The notes below the pieces were generated by a model. The model ran no database searches and was not told the DNA's origin. It worked only from the letters and a program-made list of their open reading frames with translations. 64,000 nucleotides of DNA from Azospirillum griseum (GTDB lineage: Bacteria; Pseudomonadota; Alphaproteobacteria; Azospirillales; Azospirillaceae). The position numbers and the translations under genes are program-made. Positions 44,088-53,651 of this stretch are shown here, one piece after another; within the stretch, counting starts at the first letter, position 1; the number at the start of each line of letters is the position of its first letter. The DNA lies in contig NZ_RXMA01000028.1 in assembly GCF_003966125.1 (NCBI RefSeq), positions 1 through 64,000 of the forward strand, given 5' to 3'.

Positions 44088-45077
44088 GTGTCGTCTTTTG
44101 AATCCAACGACGTGGACCTGATCTGCGGCTATCACATCCCGGTCAACGGCCGGGCCACACCGATCCGCATGGCCGATGTGCCGGAGATGCTGGCGCGGAC
44201 GGACGGGCTGCTGTGGCTGCATTTCAACCTGTCCTCCCAACGGGCGCGCCATTGGATCGCCGGTCAGGAATGGTTGGACGAGTTTGTGCGCGAGGTGCTG
44301 TTGGAGGGCAAGGACACCCGCACCCGCGTGGAAAGCGTCGATGACGGCCTGCTGACCGTGTTGAGCGACATCCATTACGATCTGAAATACGAGCCGACCG
44401 ACATCGGGACCCTGCGGCTGTTCGTCAACGCCCGCCACCTCATCAGTTGCCGCCGCCACCCGCTGAAGGCCACCGACCGCCTGCGCCGGGCGCTGGACGA
44501 CGGGCAACAGTTCGACAGCACGGTGGAGTTGCTGGCCGATCTGGTCGAGTATCTGTCCGACACGCTCGACAGCGTCACCCACACGCTGGCCGACGAGGTG
44601 GACCGGACGGAAGACGCCATTCTGGCCGAGCGGTTCCAGACCGGACGGGCCACGCTGGGGCAGGTCCGCCGCATGGTGGTCCATCTGCGCCGCCACGTCG
44701 CCCCCCAGCGCCAGGCGTTGGGCCGGGTCAGCCACAGCAACCTGCCCTGGGCGGACGAGGACGCGATGGCCCGGATGCAGAACGCCACCGGCAAGCTGGG
44801 CGATGTGCTCTATGACATCGAAGCCCTGCAGGACCGCACGAAGGTCCTGCAGGACGAATTGTCTGCCCGCATGGCGGAGGAGCAGAACCGCAACCTCTTC
44901 CTGCTGTCCTGGGTGACGGTGGTGTTCGCGCCGATGACGCTGATCTCCGGCATTTTCGGCATGAACGTTGCCGGGTTGCCCGGCGTCAGCGGCCATGAAA
45001 CCGCCTTTTGGTGGGTGATGGCGCTGATCGTCGCGTCGGGAATCGGCATGTGGTTCCTGGTCAAGCCCCGGCGGTGA
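44088..45077 (+). CDS. CorA-family metal transporter, ZntB-like
   Basis: The product is 329 residues. Two C-terminal helices flank the pore signature GMNVAGLPG, and a long alpha-helical cytoplasmic domain precedes them. The length and the GMN-V form fit ZntB, which moves zinc, rather than classical CorA magnesium channels. The start is GTG at 44088 with GCAGGAGC upstream. It is divergent from dapF across about 180 nt. Confidence 0.87.
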   Translation: MSSFESNDVDLICGYHIPVNGRATPIRMADVPEMLARTDGLLWLHFNLSSQRARHWIAGQEWLDEFVREVLLEGKDTRTRVESVDDGLLTVLSDIHYDLKYEPTDIGTLRLFVNARHLISCRRHPLKATDRLRRALDDGQQFDSTVELLADLVEYLSDTLDSVTHTLADEVDRTEDAILAERFQTGRATLGQVRRMVVHLRRHVAPQRQALGRVSHSNLPWADEDAMARMQNATGKLGDVLYDIEALQDRTKVLQDELSARMAEEQNRNLFLLSWVTVVFAPMTLISGIFGMNVAGLPGVSGHETAFWWVMALIVASGIGMWFLVKPRR

Positions 45078-45122
45078 ACGGCATGGCGATGAACGGAGCG
45101 CGGTGAACGCCCGCCGCCCCGC

Positions 45123-45548
45123 TCAGGACGCCTTGAACACCAGATGCTTGGAGGCGGCGAAGTTGAAGAACATGCCCGCGATGGACCCGGCGGCCACGGC
45201 CAGGACGGGATGGGCGGCGACCAGTTCCACCCCGGCCTCCAGCCCCACCGACACGCCGTAATTCACCACCCCGCCAAAGGCGTTGGCGGCGAGGAACTTT
45301 GCCCATTGCCGCAGCAACGACCCGCCCCGCCCCGCGTCCTTGAAGGTGAAGGCACGGTTCAAGGCCCAGGTCGCCGTCGCGGCGGCGAAGAAGGACGGGA
45401 TGCGGGCGGCGAAGAACTCCAGCCCCAGCGCCAACCCGGCGTAGAGCACCGCCGTGTCCACCACCAGACCGATCACGCCGACGACGCCGAACTTGGCAAA
45501 CTGGATGCCCAGACGCCCCAGGCGGCTGTTCAGCAGCGCGGGGATCAC
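45123..45548 (-). CDS. GtrA family lipid-linked sugar flippase
   Basis: The product is 141 residues with four membrane helices and the GtrA features KFGVVGVIGLVVDTAVLYAGLAL and TATWALNRAFTFKD. GtrA proteins are thought to flip polyprenyl-phosphate sugars across the inner membrane. The start is GTG at 45548, overlapping the GT2 stop as GTGA, so it is coupled to the glycosyltransferase. It is the third gene of the set. Confidence 0.88.
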   Translation of the reverse strand: MIPALLNSRLGRLGIQFAKFGVVGVIGLVVDTAVLYAGLALGLEFFAARIPSFFAAATATWALNRAFTFKDAGRGGSLLRQWAKFLAANAFGGVVNYGVSVGLEAGVELVAAHPVLAVAAGSIAGMFFNFAASKHLVFKAS

Positions 45549-46534
45549 GACCGCTCGCCCCGTCGGTCGGCGGCCAGCGCCGGATGATCGCCAGGGGCCG
45601 GAATCGACAGGTAGCGCATCCGCTTGGCCTCCCGCCGCCCCAGCGTGACGGTGTCCAGGATCAGGCCGCAGGTCAGGCTGAGGAAGGCCACCAGCATCAA
45701 CCCGGTGGACAGCACGGCCGTGGGCAGGCGCGGGACCAGCCCGGTTTGCGCGTAGGTCATCATCACCGGCCAGGCCAGACCCAACGACAGCAGGGCCAGC
45801 AAGGCGAAGATGCCGACGAAGAAGGGAATCGGCCGCTCCTCCTTCACCAGGATGATGATGGTCTTCAGGATGCGGATGCCGTCGCGGATGGTGTTCAGCT
45901 TGCTGTGCGATCCGGGCGGACGGTCCTTGTAGGGGGTCTTGACCTCGGCGATCGGCATGCGCAGTTCCAGCGCGTGGACGGTCAGTTCCGTTTCGGTTTC
46001 AAAGCCGCTGGCCAGCGCCGGGAAGGATTTGATGAAGCGGCGGGAAAAGACGCGGTAGCCCGACAGCATGTCGCCGATGCGCTTGCCGAAGATGTTGGCG
46101 ACCATGCCGGTCAGCACCAGATTGCCCAGCCGGTGGCCGGGGCGGTAGGCGGCGACGATCTCGGTCACGCGCGCGCCGTTGACCATGTCAAGCTGCTGGT
46201 CCCACAGCGTTTTCACCATCTCCGGTGCCGACGCCGCGTGATAGGTGTCGTCGCCATCGACCAGCACATAGACGTCGGCCTCGATGTCGGAGAACATCCG
46301 GCGCATCACGTTGCCCTTGCCCTGCAACGGCTCGCTGCGCACGACCGCCCCAGCGGCGCGCGCCACCGCGATGGTGCGGTCGGACGAGTTGTTGTCATAG
46401 ACATAGATGGTGGCGGCGGGCAGCGCCGCGCGGAAATCCCGCACCACCGACCCGATGGCCGCTTCCTCGTTGTAGCAGGGGATCAGGACCGCGACGGTGG
46501 GTGCGGTGGCGGAGGCGGTGGAGCCGACGGGCAT
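45545..46534 (-). CDS. GT2 polyprenyl-phosphate glycosyltransferase, GtrB-like
   Basis: The product is 329 residues. It begins VLIPCYNEEAAIGSVVRDF with the DXD-type metal site LVDGDDTYHAAS and ends with two membrane helices (about 245-265 and 280-305). This is the layout of GtrB/DPM1 enzymes, which load a sugar onto undecaprenyl phosphate. The ATG at 46534 is used. The partner flippase gene follows in a GTGA overlap. The upstream integral membrane protein could be the final transferase. Confidence 0.9.
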   Translation of the reverse strand: MPVGSTASATAPTVAVLIPCYNEEAAIGSVVRDFRAALPAATIYVYDNNSSDRTIAVARAAGAVVRSEPLQGKGNVMRRMFSDIEADVYVLVDGDDTYHAASAPEMVKTLWDQQLDMVNGARVTEIVAAYRPGHRLGNLVLTGMVANIFGKRIGDMLSGYRVFSRRFIKSFPALASGFETETELTVHALELRMPIAEVKTPYKDRPPGSHSKLNTIRDGIRILKTIIILVKEERPIPFFVGIFALLALLSLGLAWPVMMTYAQTGLVPRLPTAVLSTGLMLVAFLSLTCGLILDTVTLGRREAKRMRYLSIPAPGDHPALAADRRGERS

Positions 46535-46591
46535 GGTGCGGAACGCTTCAAGCGAGAGGGAATGACGGGATAAACAGCACAAAGCGACGGC

Positions 46592-48250
46592 TTATTCCAC
46601 CGCAACCCGCGCGACCGCGCACAGGTTCAGCGTTTCGCCGAGATTGTTGGGGATCGGGCGGCAGCGTTCCGGGTCCAGCCGCAGACCCAGGCGCAAGGCC
46701 GCCTTGGCCGCCCCGGCGGTGTCGGGAATGGTGCTGAGCATCAGATAGGGGCCGCGATGGGACGACACCTTGTCCTTGAGAATCGCCAGATAGCCGTTCC
46801 CGACCGAATCCGGTTGCAGGAAGTTGGACTGGATGCGGACAAAGCGCACGCCCGGCGGGAAGGACGGGATGACGTGGGAAATCGCCCAGTAACCGCCCAT
46901 CAGCACCATGGTGGCGTGGGGATCCTCGATCGGCGGGACCTCCGCCGTCACCCAACGACCGGGGCCGTCCGGGCTGGGCCAGGGCACGCGCCCCCAATCG
47001 GCCGGCTGCACGGTGGCCTGAATCACCAGCAACAGGGCGATGGACACCCGCACCGCCCAGCGGCGCGACAGCGGCAGCAGCCCGACCGCCATCACCAGCG
47101 CCAGCGGGGCCAGCATCTCCAGCGGCACGAGGTAGCGGTAGATGCAGAACATCACCACCCACAGCGCGTAGGTGACGGTCAGCGCCACCAACAGGAAGCG
47201 GGTGGCCGCCGCGTCGGCCAGACCAAAGCCCGCCGGGCGGATGCGGCGCAGGGCCAGCGCCGACAGCGCCGCCAACGGAACCAGCACGAACAGCGCCAGC
47301 GCCCGCAGATCGAACCACGGCACCTCGCCCACCGTCAGCGGGGCAAAGGTGAAGGTGAAGGGAAACAGCAACCGTTCCAGCCGTGAGGCCGGAAAGAAGC
47401 TGGCGTTCACATAGTCGGACATCGCGGCAAAGGGTGACTGGAAGACATGGTTCATGTGCGGGAACACCGGATTCCCGTAATCGTGCCACAGATGGATCAT
47501 CCAAAAGCCACCGGTCCCCGCCAAACCGGCCAGCACGCCCAACCCGAAGAAAAAGGCCAGGAACAGCCGCCGCACCGGGTGGGCGGGCAGCGCCAGAAAG
47601 GCCAGACAGAGGCCAACGGCGTAGATGACCGTCGGGTTCTTCAGCCCCATGGCCGCCCCGGCGAAGAGGCCAGCGAACGCAACCCGGCCAAAGGCCATCA
47701 CCAGCCGCCCGGTCTTCAGCAGGGGCAACGCGCGCGCGACGACGACCAGCGCCGCGATCACCCCCAAGCTGACCAGATTGTCATGAAAGGTGGTCCCGAG
47801 CAGCCCCAGCGTGCCGCCGCCCAAGCCGCCCATCAACGCCAGCAGCATCGCCGCCACGGTGCGCAACATCGCCACATTCACCCGCAGGCAGGCTTGCGCC
47901 AACAGGAACAGAAGGGACAGGTTGATGCCCTGGACCGTGCCCCAGACAAAGCCCGCCACCCGCGCGGGCAAGGCGGAGGCCAAGCCGTAGAACGCCACGT
48001 CCAACAGCGGGTTGTAGAAGGTCGGCATCTGGGCGGGCAGCAGATCCAGATCGATCCGCCCGTTCAGCAGCGCATAGCCGTTGTACCAATGGTAATTGCG
48101 CAAATCCCAGTTGGCGTCCATGCCAAAGGCCAGCGTCAGCGCGCCATGGGCCAACGGGGCCAGCAGCAGGAACAGCCAGCCCAGACGGCGGGCGGTGCGG
48201 GCGTCGCCGTCCAGCAGAACCGGAGCGGGCTGGGCCGGGGGCAGCGTCAT
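46592..48250 (-). CDS. Polytopic membrane glycosyltransferase-like protein (GtrC-type candidate)
   Basis: The product is 552 residues with about ten hydrophobic segments and a periplasmic C-terminal part. The first loop has MDANWDLRNYHWYNGYALLNGR, carrying an acidic pair as in GT-C enzymes. I recognise no close family. Encoded 57 nt upstream of the GtrB-like gene, it is the likely acceptor-specific transferase of the set. The ATG at 48250 is used; upstream frames reaching 48973 overlap other genes and lack a ribosome site. Confidence 0.72.
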   Translation of the reverse strand: MTLPPAQPAPVLLDGDARTARRLGWLFLLLAPLAHGALTLAFGMDANWDLRNYHWYNGYALLNGRIDLDLLPAQMPTFYNPLLDVAFYGLASALPARVAGFVWGTVQGINLSLLFLLAQACLRVNVAMLRTVAAMLLALMGGLGGGTLGLLGTTFHDNLVSLGVIAALVVVARALPLLKTGRLVMAFGRVAFAGLFAGAAMGLKNPTVIYAVGLCLAFLALPAHPVRRLFLAFFFGLGVLAGLAGTGGFWMIHLWHDYGNPVFPHMNHVFQSPFAAMSDYVNASFFPASRLERLLFPFTFTFAPLTVGEVPWFDLRALALFVLVPLAALSALALRRIRPAGFGLADAAATRFLLVALTVTYALWVVMFCIYRYLVPLEMLAPLALVMAVGLLPLSRRWAVRVSIALLLVIQATVQPADWGRVPWPSPDGPGRWVTAEVPPIEDPHATMVLMGGYWAISHVIPSFPPGVRFVRIQSNFLQPDSVGNGYLAILKDKVSSHRGPYLMLSTIPDTAGAAKAALRLGLRLDPERCRPIPNNLGETLNLCAVARVAVE

Positions 48251-48348
48251 GAAGGGGACCCGGAGGCGGTTGCAAACGCTCCCTTGGTAGGCCAGCGCCC
48301 GCAACGCCGCAAGCCTGCCGTGATGAGGGCGGTGGTCCGCGCGCCGGG

Positions 48349-48585
48349 TCAATCCGTTGGTGGGCCGCCCGTCGGCCGCCCGCGCGTCAGCCACAGCACC
48401 ACCGCCCCCGCCAGGAAGGACGGCACCCCCAGCACCACCAGCATCATGGCGAACGCCTCCCCACCCTTGCCGCTGCCAAGGGCCAGATGCGCCCAGAGGG
48501 TCAAAGCGGCGATGGCCAGCAACGCCCAGCCCAACAGCCGGGCCGCAAGCCGCCCGATGGATCGCCTCGCCGCTGCCATGACCAT
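48349..48585 (-). CDS. Small two-helix membrane protein, unknown
   Basis: The product is 78 residues. Two hydrophobic segments (about 16-32 and 40-62) and a Gly/Pro/Thr-rich tail. The ATG at 48585 has GGAG upstream. It lies about 98 nt upstream of the GtrC-like gene and could be its first operon partner. Family not recognised. Confidence 0.55.
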   Translation of the reverse strand: MVMAAARRSIGRLAARLLGWALLAIAALTLWAHLALGSGKGGEAFAMMLVVLGVPSFLAGAVVLWLTRGRPTGGPPTD

Positions 48586-48806
48586 CGTCTCCAGTGTGTG
48601 GAACGGATGATCCGCCCGTCCGCACGCTCCGTCCAGTGTCTTCCGGGGGCAAAGCCGGGCGCAAAATCGGTGGGCGGGTCCGATCCCGCCGCTCCCCTGT
48701 CGCAAACGGGCGAGATGGCCCACGCAATCCTGCGCAGCATCGGGGCGCTGCGGGCGCACCGCGCACGGCGTGGACGCACGCGCAGTCTTTGAGCAGGGAG
48801 CACCAG

Positions 48807-49160
48807 ATGACCAACACGATCAAGAAACTCGGCCTCAAGGCCGCGACACCCAGCCACAGCGACATCGACGGCTGGAAAAAGGTCGCGGGCAACCCGACCA
48901 TGACGACGTGGGTTGAATACACATCGGCGGATGGCTCCACGCTGTCGGGTTGGTGGAGCGCCACGCCCGGCACCTATCACGCCACTTACAGCGATCTTGA
49001 GACCGTCCACATGATCGAGGGCGAGATCGTCATCACCCCGGACGGCGGCGAACCGGTCACGGTGACGGCGGGCGACTCCTTCGTCGTTGAAAAGGACTTC
49101 GTCGGCACCTGGGAGATCAAGAAGGAGGTGTTCAAGCACTTCACGATCACGGTGTCGTAA
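48807..49160 (+). CDS. Cupin-domain protein (cupin_3 / EutQ-like)
   Basis: The product is 117 residues, a single cupin barrel. Segments GWWSATPGTYHATYSDLETVHMIEGEIVITPDGG and VTAGDSFVVEKDFVGTWEI fit the DUF861/cupin_3 group. Such proteins bind metal or a small ligand; no function is defined here. AGCAGGGAG precedes the ATG at 48807. The stop codon lies in a 16-bp tandem repeat that duplicates it. Confidence 0.82.
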   Translation: MTNTIKKLGLKAATPSHSDIDGWKKVAGNPTMTTWVEYTSADGSTLSGWWSATPGTYHATYSDLETVHMIEGEIVITPDGGEPVTVTAGDSFVVEKDFVGTWEIKKEVFKHFTITVS

Positions 49161-49176
49161 GATCACGGTGCCGTAA
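49145..49176 (+). repeat. 16-bp tandem repeat spanning the cupin stop codon
   Basis: Units 49145-49160 and 49161-49176 (GATCACGGTGTCGTAA) differ at one position. Both end in TAA, so the stop is duplicated in tandem. Confidence 0.8.
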
Positions 49177-49189
49177 GGCCCGACCGGTC

Positions 49190-49221
49190 GGCGGTGTGGC
49201 AACCGGACCATCCACACCGCC
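49190..49221. terminator. Bidirectional terminator candidate between cupin and lysR genes
   Basis: Perfect 10-bp arms (49190-49199 with 49212-49221) with a 12-nt loop between two convergent genes. There is no T-run. Confidence 0.5.
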
Positions 49222-49224
49222 CCC

Positions 49225-50133
49225 TTACACAACCACTCCCGCGACCGGCGGTTCCGCCTGCGCCCGCAGCCAGTCCAGAAACTCCGGCGCGTCAGTGCGG
49301 TCGGGCTGGCGGCTTTCCAACAGATGGTAACGGCCCGACACCACCGGCGGGCAACCGGGAACCACCACCAGCCGCCCCATCGCCAACGACCGTTCGATGA
49401 ACAGCAGCGGGATCAGGGCGACACCCAACCCGTCCTTGGCCGCCTGGATGGCGAAATAGGTGTGATCCACCTCCAACCGGCTGCCCAGCGCGTCCGCCGC
49501 CATGCCGTTGGCCCCGCACCAGCGCGGCCACAGATCGGGCCGGGCGCGGATGGAGATGATCGTCGTGTCGGCCAGCGCGGCGGGAAAGGGCCGGCCATCG
49601 CCGCTGCGGTCCGCCAGCAGGCGCGGGCTGCACACCGGGGCGCTGCGTTCGGTCATCAGCGGGTGCGGGGTCAGGCCGCCGAAATGGTCGGGATCGCGGC
49701 GGATGGCGTAATCCAGGCGGCGCGACTGGTCGATGCGGTCGGGCGCGGTGAACAGCGACAGATCCAGATCGGGGCAGCAGCGCTTCAGATCGGGCAGGCG
49801 CGGCAACAGCCAATGCATGGCGAAGGTGGGGATGCAATCCAGATGCAGCACCCGACGGTCGCCGCCCTCGTTCAAGGCGTCGGTCGCCGTCGCCAACTGC
49901 TCGAACAGATTGGCGACCCGCGCGAAATAGCGGGCACCGGTCGGGGTCAGCCGGACCTGACGCTGCGAGCGGTCGAACAGGCGATGGCCGATCCGCTCCT
50001 CCAGCAATTTGATCTGGCGGCTGATCGCGCCGGGGGTGACGCACAGCTCCTCCGCCGCGAGGCGGAAATTGCTGTGCTGGGCGGCGGCGACGAAGGCGCG
50101 CAGCGCGTTCAGGGGCGGCAGGGCGGTCGACAT
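49225..50133 (-). CDS. LysR-family regulator (GcvA-type)
   Basis: The product is 302 residues. The winged helix is LNALRAFVAAAQHSNFRLAAEELCVTPGAISRQIKLLEERIGHRLF, typical of the GcvA/AmpR branch, followed by the periplasmic-binding-like effector domain. It is divergent from an MFS transporter gene, which it probably regulates. The ATG at 50133 is used. A perfect TTGAG-N5-CTCAA palindrome lies 4 nt upstream. Confidence 0.9.
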   Translation of the reverse strand: MSTALPPLNALRAFVAAAQHSNFRLAAEELCVTPGAISRQIKLLEERIGHRLFDRSQRQVRLTPTGARYFARVANLFEQLATATDALNEGGDRRVLHLDCIPTFAMHWLLPRLPDLKRCCPDLDLSLFTAPDRIDQSRRLDYAIRRDPDHFGGLTPHPLMTERSAPVCSPRLLADRSGDGRPFPAALADTTIISIRARPDLWPRWCGANGMAADALGSRLEVDHTYFAIQAAKDGLGVALIPLLFIERSLAMGRLVVVPGCPPVVSGRYHLLESRQPDRTDAPEFLDWLRAQAEPPVAGVVV

Positions 50134-50136
50134 CCA

Positions 50137-50151
50137 TTGAGTTTTTCTCAA
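50137..50151. promoter_or_regulatory. LysR-type operator, TTGAG-N5-CTCAA
   Basis: TTGAGTTTTTCTCAA is a perfect interrupted palindrome matching the T-N11-A shape of LysR sites. It overlaps the region just upstream of the regulator start and may serve autorepression. Confidence 0.5.
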
Positions 50152-50159
50152 CACTCCGC

Positions 50160-50178
50160 GCAAAACAAGTCGTTTTGC
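50160..50178. promoter_or_regulatory. Second palindrome, GCAAAAC-N5-GTTTTGC
   Basis: A perfect interrupted palindrome with 7-bp arms 9 bp beyond the first. It lies between the divergent lysR and MFS genes, 85 bp before the MFS start. Confidence 0.5.
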
Positions 50179-50262
50179 CGCAGCCGCGCCCCGGGTCTAG
50201 CCTGACCGCCAACGCAAGCTTCCCGCACCGGGCGGGGCTGCACGGACAGGACGGGCGGGCCG

Positions 50263-51444
50263 GTGGACCATGTGACGCGGCGGTTGGTGGTGGGGTTGGG
50301 GATGTCGCAGCTTCTGTGCTGGGGCATCTCCTATTATCTGGTCGGGGTGTTCGGCGGGGCGATGGCCGCCGATCTGGGGCAGAGTTTGACGGCGATCCAT
50401 GGCGGCTTCACCGTCGCGCTGATCGTCCAGGGCCTCACCTCCAGCCGGATCGGCCATCTGATCGACCAGCGCGGCGGGCGGCCGGTGATGGTCGCCGGGT
50501 CGCTGGTGATGGCGGCGAGCCTGCTGGGTCTGGCGGCCGCGCGCGAGATGATCGGCTATTACGCCGCCTGGGTCGGGCTGGGGCTGGCGATGCGGTTGAC
50601 GCTGTACGACGCCGCTTTTGCCGCGCTGGCCCGCATCGGTGGGCGCGACGCCCGCCGCCCCATCGCGCAGATCACGCTGCTGGGCGGGCTGGCGTCGTCG
50701 GTGCTGTGGCCGGTCGGGCAGGCGTTGGCCGACGCGTTGGGCTGGCGCGGGGCGCTGTGCGTCTACGCCGGGATCGCGCTGCTGACCATCCCGCTGCATC
50801 TGGGGATTCCCACCCACCGCCACATTCCCGCGCCCGCGCCGGAACCGACATCGCAGCCGGGCGACGCAACCGGCAGCGGCCCATCCGACCCGGCCCCATT
50901 GGCGGCGATCCTCTACGCGCTGATCGTGGCGTTGAACGGCCTGCTGAACTCCGGCCTGTCGGCCCATATGATCGGGCTGATGGCCGGGTTGGGGATGGCC
51001 CCGGCGCTGGCGGTGTGGGTGTCCACCCTGCGCGGCGTCGGCCAATCGGCGGCCCGGCTGGGCGAGGTGCTGTTCGGCGGGCGGCTGTCACCCTTCACCC
51101 TGGCCGTCCTGGCGAGCGGGCTGGTGGCGTTCTGCTTCCTGCCGCCGCTGCTGGGCATGTCGATCCCGTTGGGGATCGCCTTCGCCTTGCTGTTCGGTGC
51201 GGGCAACGGGCTGCTGACCATCGTGCGCGGAACCCTGCCGCTGGCGCTGTTCGACCCGGCCAGTTATGGCCGCACCGTCGGGCGGCTGGTGACGCCGGGA
51301 TTCTTCATCGCCGCGCTGGCCCCGATGCTCTACGCCTTTGTCATCGAGCGCTTTGGCGACGCGGCGGCGCTGTGGCTGTCGCTGGGCTGCGCGATCCTGG
51401 TGGTGGTGGCGTCGCTGCTGCTGAAGGCGCGCTTCGGCCGCTGA
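50263..51444 (+). CDS. Major facilitator superfamily transporter
   Basis: The product is 393 residues with about twelve membrane helices and a hydrophilic central loop (near 190-215). The motif after helix 2 reads GHLIDQRGGRPVMVAGS, as in the MFS A motif. Substrate unknown. The start is probably GTG at 50263; another GTG follows three codons later. It is divergent from the LysR-type regulator. Confidence 0.85.
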   Translation: MDHVTRRLVVGLGMSQLLCWGISYYLVGVFGGAMAADLGQSLTAIHGGFTVALIVQGLTSSRIGHLIDQRGGRPVMVAGSLVMAASLLGLAAAREMIGYYAAWVGLGLAMRLTLYDAAFAALARIGGRDARRPIAQITLLGGLASSVLWPVGQALADALGWRGALCVYAGIALLTIPLHLGIPTHRHIPAPAPEPTSQPGDATGSGPSDPAPLAAILYALIVALNGLLNSGLSAHMIGLMAGLGMAPALAVWVSTLRGVGQSAARLGEVLFGGRLSPFTLAVLASGLVAFCFLPPLLGMSIPLGIAFALLFGAGNGLLTIVRGTLPLALFDPASYGRTVGRLVTPGFFIAALAPMLYAFVIERFGDAAALWLSLGCAILVVVASLLLKARFGR

Positions 51445-51657
51445 GGCGGCATCCCGCCCGGTTCGGTGAAACCCCTATGGATTCCGTGCCGCTGGCGCGC
51501 AAGAATGCTGCGCTGTTTGCGGTCCCCGCATGCCTGTTCGCTCGGCAACGGGCGGGCGGGCGGCAAGCTTCCGCTGGCAATGGCCGGACGGGTCTGCTAT
51601 TCACCGACACTCCGCATGCGCACGCTTGCGCCTTCTTGCGCGACAGGATTTTAGGCG

Positions 51658-52269
51658 ATGGAAAAGTTTACGGTTCTCTCCGGCGTCGCGGCGCCGCTGC
51701 CGATGATCAACATCGACACCGATATGATCATCCCCAAGCAGTTCCTGAAGACCATCAAGCGGACGGGACTGGGCAAGCATCTGTTCGACGAGATGCGCTA
51801 CACCACCGACGGTGGGGAAGTCGCCGATTTCGTGCTGAACAAGCCCGCCTACCGTCAGGCCAAGATCCTGGTCGCCGGTGACAATTTCGGCTGCGGCTCC
51901 TCGCGCGAGCACGCGCCGTGGGCGCTGGCCGATTTCGGCATCCGCTGCATCATCGCCCCCAGCTTCGCCGACATCTTCTACAACAACTGCTTCAAGAACG
52001 GCATCCTGCCGATCAAGCTGCCCAAGGAGCAGGTGGATCTGCTGCTCGACGACGCGTCGCGCGGGTCCAACGCCGTGGTCACGGTGGATCTGGAAAACCA
52101 GACCATCACCGGCCCGGATGGCGGTTCGATCCCGTTCGAGCTGGACCCCTTCCGCAAGCATTGCCTGCTGAACGGCCTGGACGACATCGGCCTGACGCTT
52201 CAGGAAGTGTCGCGGATCGACAGCTTCGAGGCCAAGCGCCGCACCGAACAGCCCTGGTTGGCGGTCTGA
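51658..52269 (+). CDS. leuD: 3-isopropylmalate dehydratase small subunit
   Basis: The product is 203 residues. LeuD with LeuC isomerises 2- to 3-isopropylmalate. Motifs: [21 protein letters not shown] and [16 protein letters not shown]. LeuC is not adjacent, so it must lie elsewhere. The ATG at 51658 follows AGGA. It is upstream of leuB with 87 nt between. Confidence 0.96.
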   Translation: MEKFTVLSGVAAPLPMINIDTDMIIPKQFLKTIKRTGLGKHLFDEMRYTTDGGEVADFVLNKPAYRQAKILVAGDNFGCGSSREHAPWALADFGIRCIIAPSFADIFYNNCFKNGILPIKLPKEQVDLLLDDASRGSNAVVTVDLENQTITGPDGGSIPFELDPFRKHCLLNGLDDIGLTLQEVSRIDSFEAKRRTEQPWLAV

Positions 52270-52356
52270 TCGCGGTTGGTCCATGGGCGGGTCGGCCCCG
52301 GTCGCCCCGCCCGCTTTCACGAGTTTTCGACGTCAGTCTTTGGGAGAGCGCGCGCC

Positions 52357-53472
52357 ATGCCCGCCAATAAGAAGCTTCTGTTCCTCCCCGGCGATGGTAT
52401 CGGGCCGGAGGTCATGCGTCAGGTCCGTCGGGTCATCGATTGGATGGACCGCAAGCGCGGCGTGACGTTCGACGTGTCGGAAGGTCTGGTCGGCGGTGCG
52501 GCCATCGACGCCTATGGCGTGCCGCTGAACGACGCCACCCTGGCCGAAGCGCTGGCGTCCGACGCCGTGATGCTGGGCGCGGTCGGCGGGCCGAAGTGGG
52601 ACAACCCGACCGATTACACCAAGCGTCCGGAAGCCGGTCTGCTGGCCCTGCGCAAGGAACTCGGCCTGTTCGCCAACCTGCGCCCGGCGGTGGTGTTCGA
52701 CGCGCTGGTCGATGCCTCCACCCTGAAGGCCGACGTCATCCGTGGCCTGGACATCATGATCGTCCGCGAGCTGACCGGCGGCGTCTATTTCGGTGAGCCG
52801 CGCGGCATCACCGACATCGGCAACGGCGAGCGTCGCGGCGTCAACACCCAGGTCTACACCACGTCGGAAATCCGCCGCGTCGCCCGCGTGGCCTTCGAGT
52901 TGGCGCGCAAGCGCAACAACAAGGTCCACTCGATGGAAAAGGCGAACGTCATGGAATCCGGCCTGCTGTGGCGGCAGGAAGTGACCAAGCTGCACCAGGA
53001 GGAATACTCCGACGTGACGCTGGAGCACATGTACGCCGACAACGGCGCCATGCAGCTGCTGAAGAACCCCAAGCAGTTCGACGTCATCGTCACCGACAAC
53101 CTGTTCGGCGACATCCTGTCGGACGAAGCGTCGATGATGACCGGCTCGCTCGGTATGCTGCCGTCGGCTTCGCTCGGCGCGCCCGACGCCAACGGCAAGC
53201 GCAAGGCGATGTATGAGCCGGTGCACGGTTCGGCCCCGGACATCGCCGGGCGCGATCTGGCCAACCCCTGCGCCACCCTGCTGTCCTTCGCGATGGCCTT
53301 GCGCTACTCGTTCGATCTGGACGAGGACGCCAAGCTGATCGAAAAGGCCATCCAGAACGTGCTGGGCGGCGGCATGCGCACGGCCGACATCATGGCCCCC
53401 GGCATGGCCCGTTGCTCCACCACCGTCATGGGCGATTCGATCCTGCGCGAGCTGGATAAGGTTGCCTCCTGA
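52357..53472 (+). CDS. leuB: 3-isopropylmalate dehydrogenase
   Basis: The product is 371 residues and oxidises 3-isopropylmalate to the 2-oxo acid with NAD. Features: [30 protein letters not shown] (positions about 136-150), [30 protein letters not shown] and [20 protein letters not shown] lies before the ATG at 52357. A terminator follows 36 nt past the stop. Confidence 0.97.
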   Translation: MPANKKLLFLPGDGIGPEVMRQVRRVIDWMDRKRGVTFDVSEGLVGGAAIDAYGVPLNDATLAEALASDAVMLGAVGGPKWDNPTDYTKRPEAGLLALRKELGLFANLRPAVVFDALVDASTLKADVIRGLDIMIVRELTGGVYFGEPRGITDIGNGERRGVNTQVYTTSEIRRVARVAFELARKRNNKVHSMEKANVMESGLLWRQEVTKLHQEEYSDVTLEHMYADNGAMQLLKNPKQFDVIVTDNLFGDILSDEASMMTGSLGMLPSASLGAPDANGKRKAMYEPVHGSAPDIAGRDLANPCATLLSFAMALRYSFDLDEDAKLIEKAIQNVLGGGMRTADIMAPGMARCSTTVMGDSILRELDKVAS

Positions 53473-53507
53473 TTTGGGCCACGCCCTGATCGGTTGAGCC
53501 GTGTTTC

Positions 53508-53544
53508 GGAAAAGGCCCGTCCCCACAGGGGGCGGGCCTTTTCC
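53508..53544 (+). terminator. Terminator of leuD-leuB
   Basis: A perfect 12-bp stem (53508-53519 with 53533-53544) around a 13-nt loop, with its T-run in the descending arm (CCTTTTCC). Confidence 0.75.
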
Positions 53545-53651
53545 ATGCCCGCAACATCATGGCCACACACCCCGTCTTTGCGGTTGCGGCGGTGCTGCGG
53601 GCTGTCCAAAATCAAAACCTCTCCTGTGTTGCGCGAGGCCGATCCGACGCC

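Noticed and set aside
51445-51657. A leucine leader peptide or attenuator before leuD
   Set aside because: No leucine-rich short frame or terminator/antiterminator hairpins were found in the 213 nt.
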